In this document: piece by piece, positions 1-9,414 of the stretch | Layout: every line of letters begins with the position of its first letter | Numbering within the stretch: the stretch's first letter is position 1 | NCBI GenBank assembly: GCA_015062535.1 | Contig: SUUK01000001.1 | Coordinates: forward strand, 482,903-546,902 | From: Alphaproteobacteria bacterium | GTDB lineage: Bacteria > Pseudomonadota > Alphaproteobacteria > RF32 > CAG-239 | Direction of reading: 5' to 3' | Length of the DNA stretch: 64,000 nt | Translations under genes and position numbers: made by a program | The notes under the pieces: model-generated | The model's database searches: none | What the model saw: only the letters and a program-made list of their open reading frames with translations | Told to the model about the DNA's origin: nothing

Positions 1-2087
1 GTTTCAGGATCCCAAACAGGAATTTCTGTTGCGATACAACGTTTTTCATATTGAGTTGTACCTGTTGGCCATGTACCATCAACAACAGCGTCCAGTTCAG
101 AAGTAGTAATACTATCACCCTTATCTGCAATAAGTTTTGCTGTCAAACCTTGAACAAATTCTGGAGCATTTTCTGGAACAGGCGCTAAACGGTTATATGT
201 AGAAGTAACCTCTTTTGGATAGTTTACCTCAAACATATGAGCAAGAGAAGCATCAACCGCCGCATAGTTCTTCTCAACAACAGCATCACCCTTCTTAGAA
301 TAAGTTTTCTTAATAGCAGCCTTAATTTGAGCAATTGCTTCATCTTTAGGTAAAATGTTAGAAATTGCAAAGAAACAAGCTTGCATGATAGTATTAATTC
401 TAGCACCCATACCTGTTGCACGAGCAACTTCTATTGCATTAATTGTATAGAACTTCAATTCTTTAGAAATGATTTGCTCTTGAACTTCTCTTGGTAAGTG
501 ATTCCAAACTTCATCTGCGCTATAAGGAGCATTAAGAAGGAATGTACCACCTTTTTTAGCGATTTTTAAGATATCAACTTTTTGCATAAATTGGAATTGG
601 TGACAAGCAACAAAGTCTGCATTGTTAACCAAATATGCTGAGCGGATTGGATTGTCAGAAAAACGAAGGTGAGAAGTTGTCATAGAACCAGATTTTCTTG
701 AGTCATACACAAAATAACCTTGTCCATACTTACCTGCATCTTCTGCAATAATCTTAATAGAGTTCTTATTAGCACCAACAGTACCATCAGCACCCAAACC
801 AAAGAACACAGCTCTAACAACATCATCAGGTTCAACATCAAATGTTTCATCATAAGCTAAAGATTTATGAGTCACATCATCAATAATACCAACACTAAAT
901 CCATTTATTGGATTTTGACTTTTTGCATTGTCATAAACAGCCTTAGCCATAGCAGGTGTAAATTCTTTAGAAGAAAGTCCATATCTACCGCCATAGATTT
1001 TTGGAAGACTTGCAACTTTGCCATTAGCAAAAGCTTGAGAAATAGTTGTAACAACATCCAAATACAATGGTTCACCAAGAGAGCCACTTTCTTTTGTTCT
1101 ATCCAAAACAGATACTGTTTTAACGCTAGTAGGCAAAGCTTTTAAGAATGCTTCTTCTGGGAATGGTCTATATAAGCGAACTTTTAATACACCATATTTT
1201 TCGCCCTTAGCATTTAAATATTCGATAGCTTCTTCAACTGTTTCTGCGCCACTACCCATAACCACAATAACGTGTTCTGCATCACTTGCACCAACATAGT
1301 CAACAACATTATAAGAACGACCAGTAACTTTAGCAAATTTATTCATCTCTTCTTGAACAATACCAGCAACAGCATCATAGTATTTATTGCAAGCTTCTCT
1401 TCCTTGGAAGAAAACGTCAGGGTTTTGAGCAGTACCACGAATAACAGGTTTTTCAGGCCTTAATGCATGTTTAGCATTAAATTTATAATCAACACCTTCA
1501 AGCATTTGAAGTAATTGTTCATCAGAAATTGTCTTAACTTTTTTAATTTCGTGAGATGTTCTAAAACCATCAAAGAAATGCATAAATGGAACACGTGCTC
1601 TTAAAGTAGAAGTTTGAGCAATACAAGCCATATCACCAGCTTCTTGAACACTATTTGAGCAAAGCATAGCAAAACCTGTTTGACGACAACCCATAACGTC
1701 TGAGTGGTCACCATAAATAGATAAAGCATGATAAGCAAGTGAACGAGCCGCAACATGCATAACAAATGGAGATAATTCACCAGCAATTTTATACATGTTA
1801 GGAATCATAAGAAGCAAGCCTTGAGATGCTGTAAATGTAGTAGTTAATGCACCTGCTTGAATAGAACCATGGCATGCACCAGCAGCACCAGCTTCAGATT
1901 GCATTTCTTGAACAAAAGGAACAACACCCCAGAGGTTTTTTTGTTTTGCAGCAGACCACGCATCAGCCCATTCCCCCATCGGAGAAGATGGAGTAATAGG
2001 ATAGATAACGCAGACTTCATTCATGCGGTGAGCAACAGAAGCGGCCGCTTCGTTACCATCCATCATTTTCATTTTAACATCTGACAT
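1..2087 (-). CDS. nifJ: Pyruvate:ferredoxin (flavodoxin) oxidoreductase, partial
   Basis: This enzyme oxidises pyruvate with CoA to acetyl-CoA and CO2 and passes electrons to ferredoxin or flavodoxin, a hallmark of anaerobic metabolism. The frame reads open on the minus strand from the ATG at 2087 to the window edge, giving 695 residues of a family usually about 1170-1190 long. Seen: the N-terminal pyruvate-binding motif YPITPSSPMGE at residues 29-39, the stretch GDHSDVMGCRQTGF, and the middle (gamma-type) domain with RKSGSMTTSHLRFS. The visible part ends at EIPVWDPE, just before where the family has its two 4Fe-4S clusters; the cluster and TPP domains lie outside the window. It is transcribed divergently from trmJ. 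Small open frames on the plus strand here are antisense shadows. Confidence 0.96.
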   Translation of the reverse strand, partial: MSDVKMKMMDGNEAAASVAHRMNEVCVIYPITPSSPMGEWADAWSAAKQKNLWGVVPFVQEMQSEAGAAGACHGSIQAGALTTTFTASQGLLLMIPNMYKIAGELSPFVMHVAARSLAYHALSIYGDHSDVMGCRQTGFAMLCSNSVQEAGDMACIAQTSTLRARVPFMHFFDGFRTSHEIKKVKTISDEQLLQMLEGVDYKFNAKHALRPEKPVIRGTAQNPDVFFQGREACNKYYDAVAGIVQEEMNKFAKVTGRSYNVVDYVGASDAEHVIVVMGSGAETVEEAIEYLNAKGEKYGVLKVRLYRPFPEEAFLKALPTSVKTVSVLDRTKESGSLGEPLYLDVVTTISQAFANGKVASLPKIYGGRYGLSSKEFTPAMAKAVYDNAKSQNPINGFSVGIIDDVTHKSLAYDETFDVEPDDVVRAVFFGLGADGTVGANKNSIKIIAEDAGKYGQGYFVYDSRKSGSMTTSHLRFSDNPIRSAYLVNNADFVACHQFQFMQKVDILKIAKKGGTFLLNAPYSADEVWNHLPREVQEQIISKELKFYTINAIEVARATGMGARINTIMQACFFAISNILPKDEAIAQIKAAIKKTYSKKGDAVVEKNYAAVDASLAHMFEVNYPKEVTSTYNRLAPVPENAPEFVQGLTAKLIADKGDSITTSELDAVVDGTWPTGTTQYEKRCIATEIPVWDPE

Positions 2088-2395
2088 TTATTAAAATCCT
2101 TCATAATTTAAATTTAAATCATCTCGAACTTAAGGATAAATAGCCCCTTTTCTTATTTAAATAACAAATAAGAGGATTATCTCACCCCCGCCCGATTCTT
2201 GTTATTTTAATCGTTTTTTTTCTACCACAAATAACATAAAAATCAACTTTTTTTACTAATTTTCATCCTTAAAAAAGTATTTAAATAACTCCTATTTACA
2301 CTAAATAAAGTGCTCCTTTTCCTATTTTTAAACTTAAATAAATTTTAAACTTTCCCAAGTTAGATTACAAAAAAACTAAAATAAGGAAACAATCT
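2088..2395. other. Divergent intergenic region between nifJ and trmJ
   Basis: These 308 bases must hold the promoters of both divergent genes. Seen: an inverted repeat CTTATTT/AAATAAG (2152-2158 and 2166-2172) in the nifJ leader, and an AAGGAAAC ribosome site just before trmJ. Several AT-rich hexamers could be -10 elements, but no -35/-10 pair is convincing. No FNR-type site was recognised. Confidence 0.4.
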
Positions 2396-3100
2396 ATGAA
2401 ACCTGTTATAATTTTAATAAAGCCACAACTTGCCGAAAATATCGGAATGGTAGCAAGAGCCATGAAAAATTGTTGTCTTGAAGAACTTCGCATTGTTGCA
2501 CCTGAGCAATCTCCAACTCTAGAAATAGCTTTACGTGCATCATCAGGTTCCGAAGAAATTTTAACAAATGCCAAAATTTTTGATACCACTCAAGATGCCA
2601 TCAAAGATTTAGAAATAGTCTATTCTGCAACCGCTAGACCACGTCATCAGGTAAAACAAGTAATGACCGCAGAATATATGGCCCAAAATTATCCTTTAGA
2701 TAAAAAAACAGGTTTTATGTTTGGATGTGAACGAACTGGTCTTGAAAACGACGATATATCACTAACTGATGCTATTGTAGAAGTTCCTCTAAATCCAGAG
2801 CATTCATCACTAAACCTTGCTCAAGCAGTTTTAATTTTAAGCTATGAATACTATAAAACAACAATTTCTGTAGAGCCTTCTCGCTTTATAACCAATGGCG
2901 GACAAATTGCTTCAAAAGAAAAACTAATAAAATTTCTATCAAAACTAAATGAAGATATAAAACAAAGTCCTCGTTTGCGGGATGAAGACCATACTCAAAG
3001 CTTATTAAGAAATATCAATAACATATTTACGCGTGCTCAACTAACAGAACAAGAATTAAATTCTTTATATGGCATTGTAAATATCCTAAAAGACCATTAA
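2396..3100 (+). CDS. trmJ: tRNA (cytidine/uridine-32-2'-O)-methyltransferase, TrmJ/SpoU family
   Basis: SPOUT-class SAM-dependent 2'-O-methyltransferase that modifies position 32 in the tRNA anticodon loop. At 234 residues it has the usual length. The three SpoU motifs are visible: NIGMVARAMKN near residues 15-25 with the conserved Asn and Arg, GFMFGCERTGLEND around residue 105, and PLNPEHSSLNLAQAV around residue 133, which forms the knotted SAM site. The start is supported by AAGGAAAC upstream of the ATG. The gene is single and ends at a bidirectional terminator. The distinction from TrmL-like SpoU enzymes rests on overall resemblance, so the exact nucleotide target is inferred. Confidence 0.88.
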   Translation: MKPVIILIKPQLAENIGMVARAMKNCCLEELRIVAPEQSPTLEIALRASSGSEEILTNAKIFDTTQDAIKDLEIVYSATARPRHQVKQVMTAEYMAQNYPLDKKTGFMFGCERTGLENDDISLTDAIVEVPLNPEHSSLNLAQAVLILSYEYYKTTISVEPSRFITNGGQIASKEKLIKFLSKLNEDIKQSPRLRDEDHTQSLLRNINNIFTRAQLTEQELNSLYGIVNILKDH

Positions 3101-3122
3101 AAATTTTCCTAATTTATTAAAA

Positions 3123-3150
3123 AAAGGACCTATTTTCATAGGTCCTTTTC
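3123..3150. terminator. Bidirectional intrinsic terminator
   Basis: An 11-bp perfect stem, AAAAGGACCTA paired with TAGGTCCTTTT around a 6-base loop, lies between the convergent ends of trmJ and the Cys-rich gene. The A-run on one side and T-run on the other let it act on both strands. Confidence 0.85.
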
Positions 3151-3166
3151 CAAAAGTTTAAGTAAA

Positions 3167-5671
3167 TTACTTACGTTCAACTTCTACCATAACTTCAGGA
3201 GCTTTAGTTTCAACCTTAACTTTTTCAGTTACTGGCTTATAAACTGTTTTCTCCCATGGGCTTTTCTTTTCGTAAACTTTTTCACAAATAGATAAGCCTA
3301 CGCTACGAATAGCAGTTTCTGTTGGTATAAACAAATCCATACCTTCTTCTGTCTGTTTTGCAGAACTAGAAATACCATTAATAGTACCAAGTCTGTCAAT
3401 CAAAACACTACCAGGAGATACTTTTTGTACCAATGTATCAACGATAATTTCTGTACCTAAGTTATCAGAATAACGATAACCATAGATTTTACCATTATCA
3501 TCCATATAATTATTAGCATTTTCACCTAACATACCAAGAGAGATAAATCCTTCTTGATCAATTGCTGGCAATTCAAGGTTAAGTGACAATGGTTTATAAT
3601 CAACAGGAGTATCCAAATGCATCAAAGCAACGTTTTTGCTTGGATTTACTCTAACTGCTTTTGCTACAAATGTATCACCATTAATTGTCTTCACATCATA
3701 TGTGTTTTGCAACTTATTAACTAAGCTAGCAGATGTCAAAACAAATGAAGGAGAAATAATCAAGCCCATACCCTTTTCGCCGTTTTTGTTTTGGATTTCC
3801 ACAACAGAACCACGAATTTCAAGCATATTTTCAGGACTTAATTCATTATATGGAGGACGGTCTGCAATACACAATTTTGCATCAACATCATAACCTTCAA
3901 GGTCAACCCAACTATCGTCAATAATTGTGCAACTACCATCACTAATTACATTACCATTTTCATCAATGCAATTTTCATATACACGATGACTAGCCTCAAC
4001 ACCACCTGTTTCTTCAATTTGAGGTTCAACAGTAACGTTAGAAACTTCTACACCACCATCTTCTTCAACAACTGGAATGTATTCCATTTCTTCAACCTTT
4101 GGCTCAACAACAGGTTCAATCACTGGCTCTGGTTCTGGTTTAGCCTCTGGCATTGGTAATGGCTTTGGTTCACCACAATCCTCAACACATTCTTCTGTAC
4201 AATTTACCCCACCTTCTTCACAAGTTTTAGTACAAATCTTACGACAAGGCTTTTTGCATTTTTGTTCACATTGCATTGGGCAAACAGGCTCTTCAACTGT
4301 TTCAATAATTTCCTTACGTTCAACAGTCTTTGTCACTGTCTTAGGTTGGCAAACAGGACGGCAAACTTGTTGACAAACAGGTTGAGGAGTTTCAATTCTT
4401 GTTGTTGTAATAATCTTACGTTCAACAGTCTTTGTTTCTGTTTTTACATCTACAAATTCTTCAACCTTTGGCTCTGATACAGCACATGGGCAAGCAACCA
4501 TTGGACATTGGCAAACTGGTTGATTGCAAACACATGGTTGAGGCTTAGCACATGGACAAGTTTTTACTTGTGGAGCTGGTCTATATACAGCAGGACATTG
4601 AGGTTGAGGAGCATAATCACAAGAATGAGTTTCTTTAATTTCTTCCTTAAAGTAACATTTACCAGGGTTAAACTTCTCATCAAAATCTACCAAATATTGA
4701 CGTTCAACAGCCATTTCTTCAAGACTTGGGCGCATTTTCAACTGTGCTTCAAATCCAGGTAAAGTACTAAGTCTTTGCGCAGCATCAGCAAAAGCTTCCT
4801 CAGCAAGTTTTACTTCACCTTCATAAACACCATTTTCAACATCAGCATAACCTGTTGTTACACCTTTCCAATAAACTTCTGTTTGGCTAAGGTTTAACAA
4901 GCGCCAAGTAACTGTCATTTCAGCAGAGCCATTTCTACGATTCGCTTTTTTCGCTTTATCCCAATCGTACTCATCACAAACATTCATAAAGAAGTTTGTA
5001 ATTTCAGCAGTCAAAACATACTCTGGAAGTTTTACATTAGGATCTGCTAAGCAAACATCACCTGGAACATCGATAACTTTATAACATTTATCAACTGATT
5101 TTTTGAAAACATCATAAAAAGCCATGTTCTTTTGAATTACACGACCATGATTTAACATAGCCTTCTTGTTTGCTCTTCTGCAACCAAAGATTCTAAATCT
5201 ATAATTACCAACGTGACTAGAATATGGGCTATATCCTTCTTGACCTTGAAGCTTAAAATCAACATGCTTCAAAGTAAAAGAAGCCAAATCACAACAATTA
5301 CGATTTAGCGCATCACTCTTATATCTTGGAGCGGCAAAAGTATAATTCTTTGTTCTAAATTCTGGCATAGGACAGCTTGGGCACTCATTCTTAGGTTTTT
5401 CAACGATTCGCACTGCCTTTTTATCCACACGTGGTTTACGATCTTTACATCTATCGCAACTTCCACCAGGGAAAATACTGCCATCTTTATCTATAACTTC
5501 TTCATCTTTACTACAATTTTCACAACTGCCACCCGGAAAAATACTACCATCTTTATCAGATGGACAATCCGGACAGTCAGCTGAAGCGGCAATAACGTTC
5601 AAAGCCCCAAAGCAAAGCCCTAACGCTACAATACCGCAAAACAATTTCTTAAAAATGTTTGCTGCTGACAT
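3167..5671 (-). CDS. Secreted Cys/Pro-rich protein with degenerate trypsin-like (HtrA-type) domain
   Basis: Predicted exported protein of 834 residues with unknown role. In order: a signal peptide (about residues 1-30, ending near VIAASA); two near-identical DKDGSIFPGGSC motifs with CxxC pairs (about 38-80); a folded region of about residues 100-340 that vaguely resembles outer-membrane auxiliary lipoproteins; a Cys/Pro-rich stretch (about 345-500) mixed with acidic-Pro linkers; and a C-terminal region of about residues 610-800. The last aligns with HtrA/trypsin folds at GLIISPSFVLTSASLV, NVALMHLD and PGSVLIDRLGTINGI. At the catalytic positions His reads Ser, Asp reads Asn and Ser reads Pro, so it is probably not an active protease. 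It starts 13 bases after comM, so the two may be co-transcribed. Function not recognised. Confidence 0.75.
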   Translation of the reverse strand: MSAANIFKKLFCGIVALGLCFGALNVIAASADCPDCPSDKDGSIFPGGSCENCSKDEEVIDKDGSIFPGGSCDRCKDRKPRVDKKAVRIVEKPKNECPSCPMPEFRTKNYTFAAPRYKSDALNRNCCDLASFTLKHVDFKLQGQEGYSPYSSHVGNYRFRIFGCRRANKKAMLNHGRVIQKNMAFYDVFKKSVDKCYKVIDVPGDVCLADPNVKLPEYVLTAEITNFFMNVCDEYDWDKAKKANRRNGSAEMTVTWRLLNLSQTEVYWKGVTTGYADVENGVYEGEVKLAEEAFADAAQRLSTLPGFEAQLKMRPSLEEMAVERQYLVDFDEKFNPGKCYFKEEIKETHSCDYAPQPQCPAVYRPAPQVKTCPCAKPQPCVCNQPVCQCPMVACPCAVSEPKVEEFVDVKTETKTVERKIITTTRIETPQPVCQQVCRPVCQPKTVTKTVERKEIIETVEEPVCPMQCEQKCKKPCRKICTKTCEEGGVNCTEECVEDCGEPKPLPMPEAKPEPEPVIEPVVEPKVEEMEYIPVVEEDGGVEVSNVTVEPQIEETGGVEASHRVYENCIDENGNVISDGSCTIIDDSWVDLEGYDVDAKLCIADRPPYNELSPENMLEIRGSVVEIQNKNGEKGMGLIISPSFVLTSASLVNKLQNTYDVKTINGDTFVAKAVRVNPSKNVALMHLDTPVDYKPLSLNLELPAIDQEGFISLGMLGENANNYMDDNGKIYGYRYSDNLGTEIIVDTLVQKVSPGSVLIDRLGTINGISSSAKQTEEGMDLFIPTETAIRSVGLSICEKVYEKKSPWEKTVYKPVTEKVKVETKAPEVMVEVERK

Positions 5672-5684
5672 ATTATTATATCTC

Positions 5685-7205
5685 CTAATATGGGTTTTTA
5701 AAGAGTCTATGTCTATAAGACAGAGCCTCCATTAGGTGCATTTTAGACACCTTTTTTTCATTTTGCAAGTCCGCAATCGTTCTTGCTAACCGCAAAATTC
5801 GCATAACCCCTCTTGCCGTCAAACCGCACTTTTCTGCGGTTTCTGAGGTAAATTTCCTTAAAACATCATCTAATTCGACAACTTTTTCTAAAATTTCTCC
5901 TTTTAATTCAGCATTATTCTTTACATTTTTTACACCAATTTTATCCAATCTTTCTAAAGCCATTTCTCTAGCATTTTTTACCTTCTCTCTCATCTCATCA
6001 GATACACTACCTTTTTTTATGCTAGTCAAGTCATAAGGACTTACTGCCCCAACCTCAATTTGCATATCAAATCTATCTAAAAATGGCCCCGATAATCTAC
6101 CAATATATTCCGCAGCACACTTTGGCGCTCTTGTACAAATTTTTTCTCTAGTACCCAAATAGCCACACCGACAAGGGTTCATAGCTCCAATCAATTGAAA
6201 ATTAGCAGGATATTCTGTATGAGCCAAAACTCTAGAAATCACAGCTTTTTTGCTTTCTAAAGGCTGTCTTAAAGCATCAAGTGTCGCTCTTTGAAATTCT
6301 GGCAACTCATCTAAAAACAATACCCCATTATTTGCAAGAGATATTTCACCGGGAACACCATTTCGACCACCGCCAATAAGAGCCGGCATAGATGCACTAT
6401 GATGCGGACTTCTAAACGGCCTACAAAAACTAACCTTATCCCCGAGCATCCCCGCAACAGAATGCACCATTGCCGTCTCAATTGCTTCTTTAATGCTCAT
6501 CTTAGGTAAAATAGTAACCAATCTTTCTGCAAGCATGGTTTTACCACTACCAGGAGGACCAATCATAAGCAAATTATGTCCACCTGCAGCAGCCACCAAC
6601 ATTGCCCTTTTGGCACTTTCTTGTCCTTTAACATCAGCCATATCTATTTGATACTCTTTTTCATCAATTATTGGCTTTTTAGGTTTTTCAATCACACTAT
6701 TACCTTTAAGATGATTAATAACTTCTAATATATGTTTTGCTGGTCTTATATCATCATTTGCACTAAATGCAGCCTCTACACCATTGGACATTGGACAAAC
6801 AATTCCCATTTTCAACTCAACAGCTTTTACCGCCGCCGATAAAACGCCAGAAACCTTTTCTATACTTCCGTCTAAAGACAATGCCCCCATAAACAAATAA
6901 CGTTTTAAGCAATCTTTATCAATTAGCTTCATTGCCCCAAGTAAACCCAAAGCTATTGGCAAATCATAGTGAGCTCCTTCTTTTAATAAATCAGGTGGCA
7001 TTAAATTAACTGTAATTCTATCTCTTGGAAAATCAACCCCAAGACTACCCAAAACAGCCCTTACTCTTTCTCTACTTTCATTTACAGCCTTATCTGGAAG
7101 TCCAACTATAACAAAACCAGGAAGCCCAGACCCTATACAAACTTGAACATCAACAACTCTTGCTTCAATTCCATTAAATGCAACTGTTTTTAATTCGCAT
7201 ATCAT
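5685..7205 (-). CDS. comM: YifB/ComM family Mg-chelatase-like AAA+ ATPase
   Basis: Member of the ComM family, hexameric helicase-like ATPases that promote branch migration during natural transformation; many non-competent bacteria also carry it. At 506 residues it is full length. Domain order: N-terminal Lon-protease-like ChlI domain (about 1-170), AAA+ core with Walker A GPPGSGKT at 216-223 and Walker B VLFLDE at 295-300, then the C-terminal Mg-chelatase helical domain ending with SYRHRLF. Other family signatures seen are GLPDKAVNESRERVRA and MNPCRCGY. It lies just upstream of the Cys-rich gene and downstream of a terminator. No other competence gene is in the window, so a role in DNA uptake is not shown here. 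Confidence 0.93.
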   Translation of the reverse strand: MICELKTVAFNGIEARVVDVQVCIGSGLPGFVIVGLPDKAVNESRERVRAVLGSLGVDFPRDRITVNLMPPDLLKEGAHYDLPIALGLLGAMKLIDKDCLKRYLFMGALSLDGSIEKVSGVLSAAVKAVELKMGIVCPMSNGVEAAFSANDDIRPAKHILEVINHLKGNSVIEKPKKPIIDEKEYQIDMADVKGQESAKRAMLVAAAGGHNLLMIGPPGSGKTMLAERLVTILPKMSIKEAIETAMVHSVAGMLGDKVSFCRPFRSPHHSASMPALIGGGRNGVPGEISLANNGVLFLDELPEFQRATLDALRQPLESKKAVISRVLAHTEYPANFQLIGAMNPCRCGYLGTREKICTRAPKCAAEYIGRLSGPFLDRFDMQIEVGAVSPYDLTSIKKGSVSDEMREKVKNAREMALERLDKIGVKNVKNNAELKGEILEKVVELDDVLRKFTSETAEKCGLTARGVMRILRLARTIADLQNEKKVSKMHLMEALSYRHRLFKNPY

Positions 7206-7287
7206 TATTTTTTTACTTTCATTATTTTTTATTGCTTTATCAAATAGAACAAAAAAAGAACAAAGTCAAGCGAAAAAATAAAAAAAA

Positions 7288-7312
7288 CGCCTCATTCTAA
7301 AAGAATAAGGCG
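7288..7312 (-). terminator. Intrinsic terminator of the unknown gene at 7320-8087
   Basis: Stem CGCCTCATTCT with AGAATAAGGCG, one C-A mismatch and a short loop. Read on the minus strand it is followed by eight T residues and lies directly after the stop codon at 7320. Confidence 0.8.
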
Positions 7313-7319
7313 ATTTTTG

Positions 7320-8087
7320 TTAGTCAGCATTAACTACTGAATTTTGCTTTTTAGCCTGCTCGTATACATCTTTCATTTGAGCAAATGTATCCAAGTGTTC
7401 CAAAGCTAACTCAATATCATGAGCAAGCTTACCACCTGAAGCAATAAACAATTTGAACAAATTTTCTTTACCATTACGAACAATCGTACTTTGGGTTGCA
7501 GCTCTCAAGCCAAATTCTTTGACATATGCCACAAATTTCGCTTCCGAGCCCAAAAGAATAAGCTTTTCCTCAAATCCTTCTGAAAAAGCAACAATACCAT
7601 TAGCTTTCGCTTCAATGATAAATTGTTCAAAACGCTTATCCGACATACTCTCAAGAGCAGCCACCGCCAAAATCGTAGGCAATGTGTTATTTGTGCAACG
7701 CATAGCAAACAAAAGCTCATTGTCATTGCGAGCAATCATCGCTCTGGCAATTCGCTTAGAAAAATTCTTACGCCCAAAATAATTGAGCACAGTACGTCTA
7801 CGGCCATAGGTAATAAGTTTCAACTGTTCAGGAACAGTAAGAACTGCATCCTTAACAGATGAGCGATTAGGAAACAATTGCCTCCACATCTTCCTATCAT
7901 CTTCGCCACCACAAGAAAACTCAGTAAATGTACAATCCGCTGGAAGAGGACCATATAAAATCATGGCAATTTCACCACTATCAATCCCTTCCTCAAAAGA
8001 ACGGTATTGTCCATTTTTAAACACCACAATCGGATAACCGACCTCTTGCCCCACTTCATTGAGTCGAGCGACTAACTTCTTTTCCAT
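7320..8087 (-). CDS. Unknown protein, probably alpha-helical repeats
   Basis: I do not recognise this 255-residue protein. It has no signal peptide or membrane segment. After an N-terminal region of mixed composition, residues from about 100 on read as successive amphipathic helices (for example RIARAMIARNDNELLFAMR and FEEKLILLGSEAKFVAYVKE), with a spacing reminiscent of the helical-repeat protein at 55022-56146. There is no Shine-Dalgarno sequence before the ATG, unlike most neighbours. It is a single gene with its own terminator. Confidence 0.6.
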   Translation of the reverse strand: MEKKLVARLNEVGQEVGYPIVVFKNGQYRSFEEGIDSGEIAMILYGPLPADCTFTEFSCGGEDDRKMWRQLFPNRSSVKDAVLTVPEQLKLITYGRRRTVLNYFGRKNFSKRIARAMIARNDNELLFAMRCTNNTLPTILAVAALESMSDKRFEQFIIEAKANGIVAFSEGFEEKLILLGSEAKFVAYVKEFGLRAATQSTIVRNGKENLFKLFIASGGKLAHDIELALEHLDTFAQMKDVYEQAKKQNSVVNAD

Positions 8088-8178
8088 ACAATAAAAATAT
8101 TTAAGTAATACAAAATCAAAACAGATAATACACCTGTCCCTAATGTTGTCAACAATTTAAATAAAATCAGTAACCTAA

Positions 8179-9306
8179 TTAATCAAAAATCTTAGACCAA
8201 AAGCTCTTTTCTTCTTTATCTTCTTCGCTATTTTCTAAAAACTTTTTAAGACATGCTTTTTGTTCAGAATTTAATTTTGTAGGAATAACAACCTTAAACA
8301 AAACAAACATATCACCACGTCTATCTGAGTTCATATATCTCATACCTTTGTTTTTCAAGCGAACTCTATCGCCAGGCTGAGTACCTGCTTTTATCTCCAC
8401 TTCAATTTCTTCGCCATCAATACCTTTTAGCTTAATCTGACCACCAAGAGTTGCTTTCACCATAGATATTGGTACTTCACAGAATAAATCAGCTCCATCT
8501 CTTTCATAAACTTTATGAGGTTTCACGCTCACAAATACATATAAATCCCCCTTAGGACCGCCATTTTTACCAACTTCGCCCTCACCGCTAACACGCATAC
8601 GTGTACCATTTTCAATACCATGAGGGATTTTTATTTTAAGAGATTTCTCGATTCTCTCTTTACCTGTTCCCCTACATTTTTTACATTTATCTAAAACAAC
8701 ACGTCCCGCACCTTTACATTGTGGACACGTTGTTTCAAACACAAAGAAACCACCTTGTTGAGTACGCACTTTACCGCTACCACCACAAGTTGGGCAAACT
8801 CCTGGCTCTTTACCATCTGCCGTACCATGCCCATGACAAGCTTCACATTTTTTAGAAGTTGTAATATTTATTTCTTTTTCAACACCAACAAATGCATCTT
8901 CTAAAGAAAGCTCTACATCATAACGTATATCATCACCACGTGTTGCATAAGAACGTTGACGCGCCCTACCTTGCCCAGTAAATTCACTAAATATATCAGA
9001 AAATACATCAGCAAAGCCCGTACCAGTAAAGTCAAATCCATTAAATGGGTTTGCACCAGCACCACCGCCCATACCACCAGTAAATGCTTGGTGACCATAC
9101 CTATCATATGCAGCTCTCTTTTGGTCATCTTTTAAAACCTCATAAGCCTCATTGATTTCCTTAAACTTTGCCTCAGCTTCTTTATCACCAGGATTTCTAT
9201 CAGGGTGATATTGCATAGCTTTTTTTCTATATGCCTTTTTTATTTCATCTTGAGATGCGCCTTTTGCTACACCAATCAATTCATAGTAGTCTGTCGTTGT
9301 ACTCAT
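8179..9306 (-). CDS. dnaJ: Chaperone DnaJ (type I Hsp40)
   Basis: Co-chaperone that stimulates the DnaK ATPase and delivers unfolded substrates. At 375 residues it has all parts of a type I Hsp40: J domain (about 1-70) with HPD at 34-36, a Gly/Phe-rich linker (about 75-110), a zinc-binding domain with four CxxCxGxG repeats (CEACHGHG at 154, CPTCGGSG at 171, CPQCKGAG at 194, CKKCRGTG at 208), and the C-terminal substrate-binding domains. dnaK is not adjacent, although dnaK-dnaJ pairs are common in alphaproteobacteria, so dnaJ is separately transcribed here. Confidence 0.97.
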   Translation of the reverse strand: MSTTTDYYELIGVAKGASQDEIKKAYRKKAMQYHPDRNPGDKEAEAKFKEINEAYEVLKDDQKRAAYDRYGHQAFTGGMGGGAGANPFNGFDFTGTGFADVFSDIFSEFTGQGRARQRSYATRGDDIRYDVELSLEDAFVGVEKEINITTSKKCEACHGHGTADGKEPGVCPTCGGSGKVRTQQGGFFVFETTCPQCKGAGRVVLDKCKKCRGTGKERIEKSLKIKIPHGIENGTRMRVSGEGEVGKNGGPKGDLYVFVSVKPHKVYERDGADLFCEVPISMVKATLGGQIKLKGIDGEEIEVEIKAGTQPGDRVRLKNKGMRYMNSDRRGDMFVLFKVVIPTKLNSEQKACLKKFLENSEEDKEEKSFWSKIFD

Positions 9307-9353
9307 ATTCTCTAAATAACCATAAAATTCATTTATTATAAACCTTAAACGTT

Positions 9354-9382
9354 ATTTAGGAACTTTTCTTATCTTTTGCAAG
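9354..9382 (-). promoter_or_regulatory. Possible heat-shock (sigma-32-like) promoter of dnaJ
   Basis: On the minus strand CTTGCA (9382-9377) and CCTAAAT (9360-9354) are separated by 16 bases. This is close to the alphaproteobacterial sigma-32 pattern CTTG-N-CYTATNT, with one mismatch in the -10. A TATAAT at 9340-9335 further downstream could instead serve a vegetative promoter. Assignment is by pattern only. Confidence 0.3.
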
Positions 9383-9414
9383 CCCTATTGCAAATTTTCA
9401 CACTTTTTTTGCTA

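Noticed and set aside
867..1145. Open frames on the plus strand within nifJ (also 1272-1463, 1857-2084)
   Set aside because: They are antisense to a strongly conserved coding region, with no ribosome site and no protein-like composition.
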